Source: Lachnospiraceae bacterium (GTDB lineage: Bacteria > Bacillota > Clostridia > Lachnospirales > Lachnospiraceae). From it: a stretch of DNA of 64,000 nt. The notes beneath the pieces are model-generated. The model searched no databases and had not been told where the DNA came from. It saw only the letters and a list, made by a program, of their open reading frames with translations. The stretch spans positions 1-64,000 of the forward strand of contig JAGAIZ010000067.1 of NCBI GenBank assembly GCA_017626325.1. Direction: 5' to 3'. Positions 45,350 through 55,795 of this stretch are shown here, piece after piece. Position numbers and translations under genes: made by a program. How positions within the stretch are numbered: position 1 is the stretch's first letter; every line of letters starts with the position of its first letter.

Positions 45350-46249
45350 TTAATGTACATTTTTGCATACTACCGGAATCCAGATCGCGCTTTCATAGTC
45401 GATTGCATCCATATCTCCCTCACTGTACCATTCCAGATTGATGCTCCGCGCAATTTCATACGCCGGATTGCCGGGAAGCCATTCCTGATAAATCTTCGTG
45501 TTAACCGACTGTAAGGAGCCAGGCAGCGGTCCCATACAGGTAAACTTCGCCCAGGTAAGCCCCGGCACCTCATAGACCGTCATCCCTTCCGGCACTTCGC
45601 CTCCCTTATATACTCCCGCAATCAGATAACGAAACACACCGTCCTCCTCCCGGTCATCGATACAGACACCGTACATGCCCACGCCGCAGTCCCATACCGT
45701 TCTCTCAATATCAGTAGAAGGCTTCTCACCGCGCATGAGTCTGTCCATATACTTTGCTCTGATCTCCTCCCAGAAACGCGGAATGTCCGCATGGGAAGTA
45801 TCCAGCGAAAACTCCCTTTCAAATCCGACGACCCGAAAACTCTCTTCTCTCTCTACAACATAATCCATATCGTTTCCTCCCTGCACCTCAATTTTTATTT
45901 TCAGAGGAAGGAAAACATGCAGCCTCGACGGTTCTTTCTTAAGCTGCATGGGAGAAACCCCATGAAATCTGGAAAAGGCCTTGGTAAAGCTCTCCGGCGT
46001 ATCGTAACCGTACTTAAGCGCGATATCGATTACCTTCTCTTTATCCGCAATAACCTCCAGCGCCGCCAAATAAAGCCGCCTGCCGCGCACATACTCGGCT
46101 ATTGTATAACCGGTCATGAAACGAAAGCCCTTTTGCAGATAAAAAGTCGACACCCCTACCTCTCCCGACACATCCAGCTCCTCTTCTGTGTCCAACAGGC
46201 GCTGTTCCAGACATTGAATTGTCTTCCTGATACATTCTGTCCATTCCAT
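45350..46249 (-). CDS. AraC-type regulator with GyrI-like effector domain
   Basis: About 299 residues. The N-terminal 105 residues form the AraC DNA-binding domain (LYLAALEVIADKEKVIDIALKYGYDTPESFTKAFSRFHGVSPMQLKK). From about residue 120 to the end is a GyrI-like (AraC effector-binding) domain with YEVPGLTWAKFTCMGPLP and INLEWY. This is the layout of Rob/BltR-like multidrug or stress regulators, with the DNA-binding part first. GGAGAG precedes the ATG at 46249. Targets are unknown. Confidence 0.9.
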   Translation of the reverse strand: MEWTECIRKTIQCLEQRLLDTEEELDVSGEVGVSTFYLQKGFRFMTGYTIAEYVRGRRLYLAALEVIADKEKVIDIALKYGYDTPESFTKAFSRFHGVSPMQLKKEPSRLHVFLPLKIKIEVQGGNDMDYVVEREESFRVVGFEREFSLDTSHADIPRFWEEIRAKYMDRLMRGEKPSTDIERTVWDCGVGMYGVCIDDREEDGVFRYLIAGVYKGGEVPEGMTVYEVPGLTWAKFTCMGPLPGSLQSVNTKIYQEWLPGNPAYEIARSINLEWYSEGDMDAIDYESAIWIPVVCKNVH

Positions 46250-46332
46250 GGCTTCTCTCCTTCCCTCTGTGCTCTCATGATAGCAGATGCAGGACAACTG
46301 TTCCTGTTATCTCTTGCCAAAATATGTCCGCA

Positions 46333-47226
46333 TTATCGTCTCGCGTCCCTTCTGATAAAAGGCGGCTCTACCTGTTCTTCAATCAGCATACCGTACTTCT
46401 CCGGTCTTCTGTACGCATTGCCATGCACCTCTCTGGCACGGTACTCTCTGATCTCTGACAGCGGGAAATCCGCCAGAAAGATACCTTCCGATTCGTCCGC
46501 TTCTACAAGCAGGGTGTCTCTGGAACCTGCTTCCTCCGGTCTGTAAGCGATGCCGTCAAAAGCTGTGGAATGACCGTTGCAGTCCGGCTTACCCGCCGGA
46601 TAATTGACCGTAGCAATCCCCAGCATATTTTCGTAAGCCCTGCCGCGAAGCTGGGAAATACGGTTGATTTCCATCGGACAGGCATTGGGTACCAGGAGAA
46701 GCTCTGCTCCTTTGAGCATCAGGATTCTCGCGCTCTCGGGGAATTCCCGGTCATAGCATATCATACTGCCCGCTTTTATGATTCCCTTCTCCGTATCCAG
46801 CTCGCCCACATAGAACTCATCTCCCGGCGTCAGCCGGCTCTCGTCTCCGAAGTCGCAGGTATGCACCTTCGCATAAGTATAGATCTCCCTGCCATGACGG
46901 TCAAAAAGACAAATAGTATTGCGAGGAAGCGGCTCATAGCATTCCAGAAAGGTTATGCCTATGGCCATATGCAGTTCCCGCGCCAATTCCTGATATTCTG
47001 TTACGAACTTGCTCTGTCTGGAAACTGCCAGCCCTCTTAACCGCTCCAAATCCTCCGGAATTTCGTAGCCGCAGTTCCACATCTCCGGGAAAAGCGCGAT
47101 ATCCGCACCCATCTCTTTCGCTCTTCTGCATGCCTCCAGGCCCTTCTCCAGATTCCCGTCCATGGTTCCTGTCGGAAGCAGTTGTAATAGTGCAACTTTG
47201 ATGTGTATTTGATTTTTCATATTCAT
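46333..47226 (-). CDS. Nitrilase-superfamily carbon-nitrogen hydrolase
   Basis: A 297-residue enzyme with the catalytic triad Glu48 (LFPEMW), Lys120 (YAKVHTCDF) and Cys157 (SMICYDREFPES). It should hydrolyse an amide or carbamoyl group, for example like N-carbamoylputrescine amidase or omega-amidase. Substrate is not decided by sequence. AGGAGG lies before the ATG. The next gene upstream (Rpn-type) ends 28 bases away in the same direction, so readthrough is possible. Confidence 0.9.
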   Translation of the reverse strand: MNMKNQIHIKVALLQLLPTGTMDGNLEKGLEACRRAKEMGADIALFPEMWNCGYEIPEDLERLRGLAVSRQSKFVTEYQELARELHMAIGITFLECYEPLPRNTICLFDRHGREIYTYAKVHTCDFGDESRLTPGDEFYVGELDTEKGIIKAGSMICYDREFPESARILMLKGAELLLVPNACPMEINRISQLRGRAYENMLGIATVNYPAGKPDCNGHSTAFDGIAYRPEEAGSRDTLLVEADESEGIFLADFPLSEIREYRAREVHGNAYRRPEKYGMLIEEQVEPPFIRRDARR

Positions 47227-47253
47227 CCTCCTTGAACGTTACGACATTGCATT

Positions 47254-48249
47254 TCATGTCGGACGTCCCGCGTCATAGTATTTCCTGACCTGTTCCTGCG
47301 ACACGTCATGGTAGATATCGTTGCGGATAATCGTCTGGTAGACTGCGTTAAAATCCGGGAGCATTCCTTTTAAGGTTACGGTCAGCGCCTGCAGCCCCTT
47401 GGCAATCCCCTCAAATTCACCTTCTTTTCTTCCTTCTTCTTTCCCATCTGCTATCAATTCCGTAATCGCTCTGCACATATCTAACTCCTCCCCTTCCTCC
47501 TGCTTGCCGTAATGGTCTAATTCTTTTGAACGAATCAGGGTCTTTAACACCTGACCGGTTTCCCTGTCCATATTCCTGCATTCTTCATGACTTTGTAAAT
47601 ATTCCATGAAAGCGGTTTTATCCTGTCTCCTGCCAAAAAGCTCAAACAAAGTCTTAAGCTCTGTCTGAAAGTACTCACAATTTCTCATCTCTGACAGGTT
47701 GACAAAATGAATCGGATATCTGGGAATCAGTTCTTTTAAGACTTCGGCAAGCTCTTTGTCTTTTCCAAAATTCATAATGTCATGCAGGCTCAGAGCGCCC
47801 TGCCAGTTTTCGTCTCCCCAGTATAGAACCAGGGTTGCCACCGGATTCAGCAGATCTTCCTTTTTTACTTTAGACAGAAAATCCCTGGAACCAAGCGCCT
47901 TGCCCCATGTAGCCTGAAAGTTGTTTTGTCTCTTAATTTCCTTAATCTGTCTGTCATATACCAGCGCTTCCTGCAGCATAATACGCACCGGCATACTGTA
48001 ATCCACATAGGTTTGATTTTCCACAATCCACAGTGCATAGAAGCTGCCGTCGGCCGACTGTTTCATCGAAATATCTGTGACGCGCTCCATGACTGCCTGT
48101 TCGTCCGCCTTATCAATGACCGCATTTACCGTGGTCAATAATGCAGGCTCTACTATCTGCCGCCCCTGAAACGCACAGCCGTTCCAAAGGTCTGCGTATC
48201 TTCTCGAATCGGACAGATAGCTTTTCAGAGTAATGTCCTTTTTCCCCAT
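47254..48249 (-). CDS. Rpn-family recombination-promoting nuclease / transposase-like protein
   Basis: A 331-residue protein. It opens LKSYLSDSRRYADLWNGCAFQGRQIV, as in the Clostridial branch of the Rpn/YhgA-like PD-(D/E)xK family. A YALWIVENQTYVDYSMPVRIM segment (about 72-92) carries the nuclease-strand acidic residues. A Lys/Glu-rich helical C-terminus (GKEEGRKEGEFEGIAKGLQ) is usual. These proteins are DNA nucleases linked to recombination and sometimes to defence; mobility has not been shown. GGGAGG precedes the ATG. Confidence 0.85.
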   Translation of the reverse strand: MGKKDITLKSYLSDSRRYADLWNGCAFQGRQIVEPALLTTVNAVIDKADEQAVMERVTDISMKQSADGSFYALWIVENQTYVDYSMPVRIMLQEALVYDRQIKEIKRQNNFQATWGKALGSRDFLSKVKKEDLLNPVATLVLYWGDENWQGALSLHDIMNFGKDKELAEVLKELIPRYPIHFVNLSEMRNCEYFQTELKTLFELFGRRQDKTAFMEYLQSHEECRNMDRETGQVLKTLIRSKELDHYGKQEEGEELDMCRAITELIADGKEEGRKEGEFEGIAKGLQALTVTLKGMLPDFNAVYQTIIRNDIYHDVSQEQVRKYYDAGRPT

Positions 48250-48393
48250 AAATACCTCCCTGTAAAGTTGTGACTCTGGCAGAAGGTCTTATGTGAAGCG
48301 AAACCCTCTGCCCTATACATAAATGATTGGAATAAAAGCATGATTTCGCTGGACGTCCCGATGGACCAGATACGTAATAGATGCTTTTAGAAT

Positions 48394-48422
48394 AGTATAG
48401 CATTGTAATTTCGTTTTGTCAC
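48394..48422 (-). promoter_or_regulatory. Promoter of the Rpn-type gene
   Basis: On the minus strand GTGACA (48417-48422) and TATACT (48394-48399) are 17 bases apart, with a TG two bases ahead of the -10 box. Confidence 0.6.
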
Positions 48423-48506
48423 TTTATTTTTTAAATTATTACAAACGAATTTTCGTTCACAAAAAAATGCCCTCCACACCAGATTAAATATAAATCATTT
48501 CCAGCT

Positions 48507-48553
48507 TAAAAAGTCCCCCGCAAGCCTGTTCACAGACCCGGCTTACGGGGGAT
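48507..48553 (-). terminator. Terminator of the lipoprotein gene
   Basis: CCCCCGTAAGCC pairs with GGCTTGCGGGGG on the minus strand, followed by ACTTTTT. A strong, 12-bp stem. Confidence 0.88.
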
Positions 48554-48622
48554 TGTCCAAACCGTTCAAATCAAAGTCACCGATACCGCTTCTCTTTCTG
48601 TCACGTCGGTTTCCCTTACCTG

Positions 48623-49348
48623 CTATTTCACAGTCACAGAAGTAATATGGGGATTCACACCTTCATACCAGTATAAGAAGCCTTCCATGTCAACCGTGTC
48701 GCCCACCTGCAGATTTTTAACTGCGTTGTAAACCTCTGTCGTATTGTCGCACAGATAAGACTCCACCGTAAAGGTATAGGTCTGTCCGTCCTTGGATACA
48801 TTGAAGTACAGATCGTCGCCGTCGGAACCGGAACCGTCCCAGCTATATAAGAACGCCGCGCCGTCTCCCGCGTCTTCTACCGTCATATCCTTGAAGGATA
48901 CGAACTTATTCTGATGATCAATCAGTTCGTCGGAGCCAAGCAGATCTGTTACATCCATGGCTTCCGCGATATAACTGCCGTCCTCAATCTCGAAGGTAGC
49001 GTCGATGATCTCCACCTCGCCTGCCCACTCGGATTTGTAGCCTGTCACCTTGATCTTCGTGCCGGGTGTTAGTTTCTCATAATCACTCTCGGAGCAGGCC
49101 ATATCATACAGGAAATAAGCGCCGTCCTTATCCTGGGTATATACGGTAGCCTTATCCTCCCACCAGGACTGCTTGGCCTGCACATAGGTTTCCACCACGA
49201 CCTCTGTCTCAAGCTCCGCCGCCGCGTACTCTTCATAAGTCATGACGCCCTCCGATTTCTCGTCCCCTGCGGATTCTCCTTCTGCCCCGCAGCCTGCCAG
49301 CGCCAGAGTCATAGCCGCTGTCAGAATTAATGCCAAATACTTTTTCAT
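48623..49348 (-). CDS. Lipoprotein with OB-fold-like repeats
   Basis: About 241 residues. Signal MKKYLALILTAAMTLALAGC, lipobox LAGC. The mature part has two segments that read like the OB-fold of YdeI/nucleotide-binding type lipoproteins: VVVETYVQAKQSWW ... GTKIKVTGYKSEWAGEVEI, and FVSFKDMTVED ... VGDTVDMEGFLYWYEGVNPHITSV. No catalytic residues are clear. GGAGG lies before the ATG at 49348; a longer start at 49408 is not favoured. Single-gene unit with its own terminator. Confidence 0.78.
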   Translation of the reverse strand: MKKYLALILTAAMTLALAGCGAEGESAGDEKSEGVMTYEEYAAAELETEVVVETYVQAKQSWWEDKATVYTQDKDGAYFLYDMACSESDYEKLTPGTKIKVTGYKSEWAGEVEIIDATFEIEDGSYIAEAMDVTDLLGSDELIDHQNKFVSFKDMTVEDAGDGAAFLYSWDGSGSDGDDLYFNVSKDGQTYTFTVESYLCDNTTEVYNAVKNLQVGDTVDMEGFLYWYEGVNPHITSVTVK

Positions 49349-49436
49349 AATTACTTCCTCCATTCCGAAGCGCTTTGCGCAACATTCTTTGTCATTGTAC
49401 CACTTCATAACAAGAAATCAATGATTTTTGCAAATT

Positions 49437-51023
49437 TTACTTTCTGTGTTCCCATACTGCAAAACCGAGAATCAACACCCACACCACGCCTAAGGTAATC
49501 AACAGCCGCTTCGCCGTCTGAGGAAGAGGGCCTAAGTCTGCTTTGCCCGCTGCCGCCGCGCTGCCCTGGTCCAGCCGATAGAGTGATGTCACATCAGCAA
49601 AAAGCTGATCCAGATAGGCGTCATCCACCGTCTCTCCCCTTCTGACAGACTTCACCGTCGTCTCGACAAGCTGCCCCGCCGCGTCACGAAGGGAAGCCGA
49701 ACCGTTAAACACAGGCGTTACAAAAGTGTTGTCGATATTGTCGAGCAGCAGCCTGGAGGCTTGTATCTTCACCTCATAATAGAGATTGTTATCCTCCCCG
49801 CTCCGGGACAGATAATCCTGATAAGCCGCCGCGTTCTGTGCCTGCTTCGTCACCGGAAGATAACCTTCTGTCTCAGCATAGGCAATCTGCACGTCGTTGG
49901 TCAGAAGATACTGGGCAAAAAGCCATGACGCAAGCACCTCCTGCGCATCCGCTTTATTAAAAATACACACAGAAGGTCCCTGGGAGATCATCTGCGGATT
50001 TTCCGTGTCAAACTGCGGCACCGTCATGACCGCCGTCTCGAAGTCCACCACCTTGTCCTCGCTGATATCCGAAAGAGGTGCGTCCGTTCCCATCCAGGTC
50101 GCCCCCGCCGTAGAATCCACCGCGAAGATGCATTGTCCGGCATTGAGGAAGTTCGCGGGATAACTGGATATTTTAAAGGTAGAGAAGGCTTTACTCTGCC
50201 CGTGTCCGGCAATGGTGGCAAGCAGTTGTCTGGTCGTATCATTAAAGAGCAGGATATCCCCTGTCTCCGAGGCATATCCGGCGTTCTTCTGCTTCAGCAT
50301 CTGAATCATCATGTTATCTGTGGACTTGTAGATAAAGGGAATCATCACCGTCTGTCCATTCACCAGATAATTTCCGTCCGCATCCGCCGCCAGCGCTGCC
50401 TCCGACACCTCCCAGACAAAATCCCAGGTAAGAGTCTCCGGCAGGGTATAACCCAGTTTCTCCACATAAGTCCTGTTCACATAGCAGGCCTCCGTAGAAC
50501 GCATGAAAGGCAGGGCATAGTGCTGCTCATCGATAACGCACTCCTCCAGAAACGGTTCGATAATATCCTCCCTGTTCACACCGTCATAGGCCAACTGACT
50601 TCCCCCAAGCCCGTATCTTTCATCCGCAAAAAGAGTATCAAGCGGCACTACCACGTTGACTCCCGTCAGATATGTGGCAATATGGTCCGGATACGTGATG
50701 CAGACGTTGGGCGTCGTATTCGTGGAAATATTCGTAATCACATCGTTATAGATATCCCCGTAATTGGTGTACAGCCGCAGATTCACATGAATATTCGGAT
50801 AGATCTGTTCAAAATCCGTAATCGCCTGCTCATAAATTTCTGTCTGCGTCTTATTCGTGTCGTTTTTCGCCCAGAAGGTAATCTCATACTCTCCGGATGC
50901 ATCAAATGTCTCCGGCATCTGGAACGCCGCAAGCCCTTTCGAGCCGTGACACCCGGTCAAAAACGACGCGGTCATGATGATGGCAGCCATCAAAAGCAGC
51001 CTGCTGCGCCTCTTTCTGCTCAT
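49437..51023 (-). CDS. Family-1 (UgpB-like) solute-binding lipoprotein with C-terminal helix
   Basis: About 528 residues. A lipoprotein signal with lipobox LTGC is followed by a family-1 sugar-binding domain (YEITFWAKNDTNKTQTEIYEQAITDFEQIYPNI, LPFMRSTEACYVNRTYVEKLG, FNKADAQEVLASWLFAQYL). Unusually, a second membrane helix (RLLITLGVVWVLILGFAVW) closes the protein, ending in WEHRK. The protein would thus be tethered at both ends. ATG at 51023 with AGGAGTGAG upstream; a TTG at 51053 is less likely. It is the last gene of the nir-ABC unit and probably binds an oligosaccharide or glycerophosphodiester. Confidence 0.85.
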   Translation of the reverse strand: MSRKRRSRLLLMAAIIMTASFLTGCHGSKGLAAFQMPETFDASGEYEITFWAKNDTNKTQTEIYEQAITDFEQIYPNIHVNLRLYTNYGDIYNDVITNISTNTTPNVCITYPDHIATYLTGVNVVVPLDTLFADERYGLGGSQLAYDGVNREDIIEPFLEECVIDEQHYALPFMRSTEACYVNRTYVEKLGYTLPETLTWDFVWEVSEAALAADADGNYLVNGQTVMIPFIYKSTDNMMIQMLKQKNAGYASETGDILLFNDTTRQLLATIAGHGQSKAFSTFKISSYPANFLNAGQCIFAVDSTAGATWMGTDAPLSDISEDKVVDFETAVMTVPQFDTENPQMISQGPSVCIFNKADAQEVLASWLFAQYLLTNDVQIAYAETEGYLPVTKQAQNAAAYQDYLSRSGEDNNLYYEVKIQASRLLLDNIDNTFVTPVFNGSASLRDAAGQLVETTVKSVRRGETVDDAYLDQLFADVTSLYRLDQGSAAAAGKADLGPLPQTAKRLLITLGVVWVLILGFAVWEHRK

Positions 51024-51125
51024 TCTGCTATTCTCACTCCTGTTCCGTTCCAATCTGTTTCGTCATTACGGCATCAAAATATGCCTGTTGTCAATCATCG
51101 CCATCCAAACCCGACGAAGCTTCCG

Positions 51126-52007
51126 CTACCCCTTCGTTCCGCTTCTTGACACTCCTGTCATAATTTTATCACGAAACAGCAAGAACAGCGCCAGCAGCGG
51201 AACCGAGATGACCACCACCGCCGCCATCATAGCGGGAATGTTCTCCCGGCCAAAGCCGTTCTCTCTGATTTCCTGTATGCCGTTGGAAACAAGATAATAG
51301 TTCTCATCATCAGTAATCAGCCGCGGCCACACATAGGCATTCCAGCACTCGATAATCTTCAGGATACCGATAGTAACAAGGGTCGGTTTACAGATCGGCG
51401 CCATCACCTTAAACAAATATTTCAAATCCGACGTGCCGTCCACCTTCGCCGCGTAATACAGGGTATCCGGCACCTGCGCGAAATTCTCCTTCAACAGATA
51501 AATATAAAAGACCGAAGTAACAGAAGGAAGAATCAGACCGGTAAAAGTGTTGCGCAGACTCAGATTCGTAATTGTGGCGAAATTCGTAATCACCACCAGT
51601 TCATTGGGAATCATCATCAGGGACAGAAACAATGTAAATACCGCGTTTCTTCCTTTAAACTTAAGCCTGGCAAAGGCAAACGCCGCCAAAATGATAACAA
51701 GCATCATAAGCGCAGTCGTCGCCGCCGTAAAGATAAGCGTATTCAAAAGATACCTGCCAAGAGGTACCGTGGTAAAGGCGTCCGCGTAATTCTGCAGCGT
51801 GGGCGACAGCGTATAAAACCGGGGAAAGCGCTCCCCATTATAGGCACTGTAGCTTTTCACAGAAGTCAGAAGCATCCAATAAAAAGGAAACAGGACCATC
51901 ACCGCCCAAAGCGCAAGGCCCGTATAGACCAGAACGTGCACGGCGCGTTTCTGTCTGGCGGATGTTTTACTGATTTGTTCATAGTTTGTCTGTGATGATG
52001 TGTTCAT
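51126..52007 (-). CDS. Carbohydrate ABC transporter permease, UgpE/MalG type
   Basis: A 293-residue permease with six membrane helices. N-terminal helix VLVYTGLALWAVMVLFPFYWMLLTSVK, and the coupling loop EAA-type AAKVDGTSDLKYLFKVMAPICKPTLVT. Its ATG overlaps the stop of the upstream permease (ATGA), so translation is coupled. GAGAGG precedes the start. Confidence 0.93.
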   Translation of the reverse strand: MNTSSQTNYEQISKTSARQKRAVHVLVYTGLALWAVMVLFPFYWMLLTSVKSYSAYNGERFPRFYTLSPTLQNYADAFTTVPLGRYLLNTLIFTAATTALMMLVIILAAFAFARLKFKGRNAVFTLFLSLMMIPNELVVITNFATITNLSLRNTFTGLILPSVTSVFYIYLLKENFAQVPDTLYYAAKVDGTSDLKYLFKVMAPICKPTLVTIGILKIIECWNAYVWPRLITDDENYYLVSNGIQEIRENGFGRENIPAMMAAVVVISVPLLALFLLFRDKIMTGVSRSGTKG

Positions 52008-52912
52008 GAAAAACCTCTCGTAAGCTTCCTGCTGATCAGCAGATTAATACATGTAATCGTCAGGACAATAACAAACAGAATAATCGCTGCCGCTGACGCA
52101 TAAGAAGGATACCCGCCGCTGTCGCCGTAAAGCATGTCGTAGACATAGCCCACTATGGTGTTCATCCCGGCGGCATTTAAATCCGTGCCAAACAGCGCTA
52201 CTGCATCGCTGTACTCCTTAAAGGCTCCGATAAAGCCCGTAATCACCAGATAGAAAATAGTAGGGGAAATCATCGGCAGGGTAATTTTCCTGAAAATCCG
52301 AAAAGCCGAAGTGCCGTCCACCCGTGCCGCGTTATAATAATTCCTATCCACCGAAGCTATAGCGCTGGTCAGAAGCAGGATTTTGAAGGGCATCACCACC
52401 CATATAATATAGAAGCACATGACAAACATCTTCGCCCAGTAGGGGCCTTCGATAAAATCCACCGACGCGCCGCCGAACCAGTGAATCAGCAGATTGACCA
52501 GACCGTCCGAATATGCCGTCTTCTTAAATAGGATCATAAAAACAAGTCCTACCGCCAGGGTATTCGTCACATAGGGCAGAAAATAGATCGTCTGAAACAG
52601 GTTCCGAAGAGGTTTGACAGCGCTCAAGCCCACGGAAATGAGCAGCGCGATTCCCGTCGATACAGGAACCGTGATCACCACCATAAGGAAGGTATTCTTC
52701 AACGCCTGCAGGAAATAGGTGTCGTGCAGCACATAGGAAAAATTATAGAAACCAATGTCAAAATAAGTCTGGGAAGCAAAATTGTACCCTTCTTCGAACG
52801 AGTATACAAACACGTCAATCAAAGGATACACCATAAAGGCTCCCAGAAACAGCATCGCCGGCAGAAGATAAAGCCAGCCTTTCAGATTGTTTTTGCGCAT
52901 ATGAATCCTCAT
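52004..52912 (-). CDS. Carbohydrate ABC transporter permease, UgpA/MalF type
   Basis: A 302-residue permease with six membrane helices (WLYLLPAMLFLGAFMVYPLIDVFVYSF) and the loop NAARVDGTSAFRIFRKITLPMISPT. It pairs with the downstream UgpE-type permease. Start at 52912 with AAAGG closely upstream, or at 52900 with GAGG; both give almost the same protein. 14 bases separate it from the ATPase gene. Confidence 0.92.
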   Translation of the reverse strand: MRIHMRKNNLKGWLYLLPAMLFLGAFMVYPLIDVFVYSFEEGYNFASQTYFDIGFYNFSYVLHDTYFLQALKNTFLMVVITVPVSTGIALLISVGLSAVKPLRNLFQTIYFLPYVTNTLAVGLVFMILFKKTAYSDGLVNLLIHWFGGASVDFIEGPYWAKMFVMCFYIIWVVMPFKILLLTSAIASVDRNYYNAARVDGTSAFRIFRKITLPMISPTIFYLVITGFIGAFKEYSDAVALFGTDLNAAGMNTIVGYVYDMLYGDSGGYPSYASAAAIILFVIVLTITCINLLISRKLTRGFS

Positions 52913-52926
52913 TGCCTTTCCCTGTT

Positions 52927-54018
<1,092 letters not shown>

Positions 54019-54056
54019 GCTTTCCCCTTACTCTCCCGTTATTAACTTGCAATCCG

Positions 54057-55598
54057 CTATGCCGTATATTTTTCTATCAGTGCCGTTAATTGCTCCTGAT
54101 TTTCCTGAATCCAGTCCGCATAGGTACTATTCTTGTCCGCGATCATTCTGCCAAGCTCCACAAGGAAGAGCGGAATCTCCTCCACCGTAATCGCTTTGCC
54201 CAGGTCCGCAAGCTTCTCTTTGCCCTGCCATGCACAGCCTCCAACGAAAATCGCGAAAGCAGGTTTCGGTCCGTCAGGAGTCTGTTTGACCGCGCCACGG
54301 AAACCGATATCGCCGATCTGATGCGTACCGCAGGAAGACGGGCAGCCGGAAATATGAATTCTTGGGAGCACGCCGTCAGCAAAATTCTCCTTGCGTACCG
54401 CCTCCACGCAGGAGAGCAGCAATGCCTGGGATTTGCCCACTCCGACCTGACAGATAGCGCTGCCGATGCAGGCGACGGACGTCTCAAACAAGGTCTCCGC
54501 ACCGTCCTTCGTCAATGCAAGCACCCGCTCCGCTTCCTCAGCATTACAATTGATAATATAAAGGCCTTCCTCTGCGGTAAGACGTATCTCCACATCCTCC
54601 ATATCCTGAATCAATTGATACAGTTCCTTCGCCCTGGCCGGTGTAAGATCGCCTCCCACGGGCTGATAGAATACCGCGTAAAGCCCTTCCTGCTTCTGCG
54701 GAATAATGCGTTTCGCCGAAACGGCAGCTCCCTTACCGGACTTGGCAATGACCGGAATATTCACTTCAATATCCAACTGTTCCGCAGCCAGTACCTCTTC
54801 CAGCTTCTCCTGATAGGCCCGGATAAAGCCCTCTGTTCCGAGCGTATCCTGCATATAACGTGTTCTCGCCCGTCCACGGTTCTCATAATTGCCGTATGCA
54901 ACGAAGGTATTCACCATTGCCTTGATATAATAGAGAATCTTCTTCGGATCAATTCCCTGCGCCACGCAGGCGCCCAGTCTCGGATTGTTGCCAAGCCCGC
55001 CTGCCGCATAAACGTCAAATGTCCCCTCCGGCGTTGCCACGAATCCCAGATCACGGAAGGTTGCGTGCGTCTCGTTCGCGGGAGAATTAGAGAAGCATAC
55101 CTTCAGCTTGCGCGGAAATTTCACTGCCTTAATGAAGCCCATCAGATATTCTCCTGCCGCCTGCGCATACGGAAGCACATCGAAATACTCGTCCGACTGC
55201 ACGCCCGAAAGCGGCGACGCCATCACATTACGCGGGAAATCTCCGCCGCCTCCGCGGGATATCATCCCTGCCTTCCATGCGTCCTCAATCATATCGCACA
55301 AATCCGCAGCCTCCAGATTATGAAGCTGAATCGACTGACATGTGGTAAGCTTCATCTTCTGGATCCGGTACTTATCACATGCTTCCACGATAAATTTCAG
55401 ACGTTCCTTTGTAACCTGCCCGCCTGCCATACGAAGACGCAGCATATGAGATTCGCCGCCCCTCTCCGCATAGCTTCCGAAGCCGCCGGAAAAGCCCTTA
55501 TACTCCGGTACGGTGATCTCCTTATTGTGAAACTTCATCGTTTTGTCTCTGAATTCCTCCAGATCGGGAAGAAATTCGGTTACATAATCTCTTGCCAA
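54057..55598 (-). CDS. Siroheme [4Fe-4S] nitrite/sulfite reductase
   Basis: About 513 residues with the two ferredoxin-like halves of the family. Cluster- and siroheme-binding cysteines lie in SVACIGSAICQVGVGKSQ and HISGCPSSCGTHQIG near the C-terminus. FPRNVMASPLSGVQSDEYFDVLPYA belongs to the siroheme pocket. It reduces nitrite to ammonia or sulfite to sulfide in six-electron steps; which is not certain. A TTG at 55598 follows AGGGGG by 7 bases and gives MARDYVTEFLPDLEEF. A TTG at 55634 lies only about ten bases past the predicted transcript start, so is unlikely. First gene of a unit with a sugar-type ABC transporter. Confidence 0.88.
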   Translation of the reverse strand: MARDYVTEFLPDLEEFRDKTMKFHNKEITVPEYKGFSGGFGSYAERGGESHMLRLRMAGGQVTKERLKFIVEACDKYRIQKMKLTTCQSIQLHNLEAADLCDMIEDAWKAGMISRGGGGDFPRNVMASPLSGVQSDEYFDVLPYAQAAGEYLMGFIKAVKFPRKLKVCFSNSPANETHATFRDLGFVATPEGTFDVYAAGGLGNNPRLGACVAQGIDPKKILYYIKAMVNTFVAYGNYENRGRARTRYMQDTLGTEGFIRAYQEKLEEVLAAEQLDIEVNIPVIAKSGKGAAVSAKRIIPQKQEGLYAVFYQPVGGDLTPARAKELYQLIQDMEDVEIRLTAEEGLYIINCNAEEAERVLALTKDGAETLFETSVACIGSAICQVGVGKSQALLLSCVEAVRKENFADGVLPRIHISGCPSSCGTHQIGDIGFRGAVKQTPDGPKPAFAIFVGGCAWQGKEKLADLGKAITVEEIPLFLVELGRMIADKNSTYADWIQENQEQLTALIEKYTA

Positions 55599-55646
55599 AA
55601 CATAGCCCCCTTTATTTTGTTTCTTCTCTTCCAATGCTTTAATGCT

Positions 55647-55675
55647 ATTATATCCCAGACATGCCTTGCAGGCAA
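55647..55675 (-). promoter_or_regulatory. Promoter of the reductase-ABC unit, with palindrome in spacer
   Basis: On the minus strand TTGCCT (55670-55675) and TATAAT (55647-55652) are exactly 17 bases apart. The inverted repeat TGCCTTGCAGGCA (plus strand 55662-55674) overlaps the -35 box and could be bound by a regulator. Confidence 0.75.
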
Positions 55676-55712
55676 ATAAAACTGTTACCGTCTTTTAAAA
55701 ACAACCTCAGAC

Positions 55713-55758
55713 AAAAAAAGACATTACCGCATTCGTAAAATGATAATGCGCTAATGTC
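55713..55758 (-). terminator. Terminator of the chemoreceptor gene
   Basis: GACATTA..GCATT pairs with AATGC..TAATGTC, with seven T following on the minus strand. It separates the chemoreceptor from the reductase promoter. Confidence 0.85.
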
Positions 55759-55795
55759 TTTTCTTTATGCTTTCTTATATAATAATGAATACCGC

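Larger units (their letters stand above)
48250..48622. other. Intergenic region with promoter and terminator, no gene seen
   Basis: A 373-base gap. It holds the Rpn promoter, a palindrome AACGAATTTTCGTT (48444-48457) just upstream of its -35 box, and the terminator of the lipoprotein gene. Confidence 0.65.

Noticed and set aside
47261..48360. GGACGTCCCG at both ends of the Rpn-type gene, as possible ends of a mobile element
   Set aside because: Only ten bases, mostly a palindrome, one copy inside the coding region, and no further terminal similarity or target duplication.
54090..55679. Long open frame (529 codons) on the plus strand
   Set aside because: It is the complement of the siroheme reductase gene. 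The amino-acid makeup (Arg, His, Ile, Cys rich) is that of antisense reading and no ribosome site precedes it.
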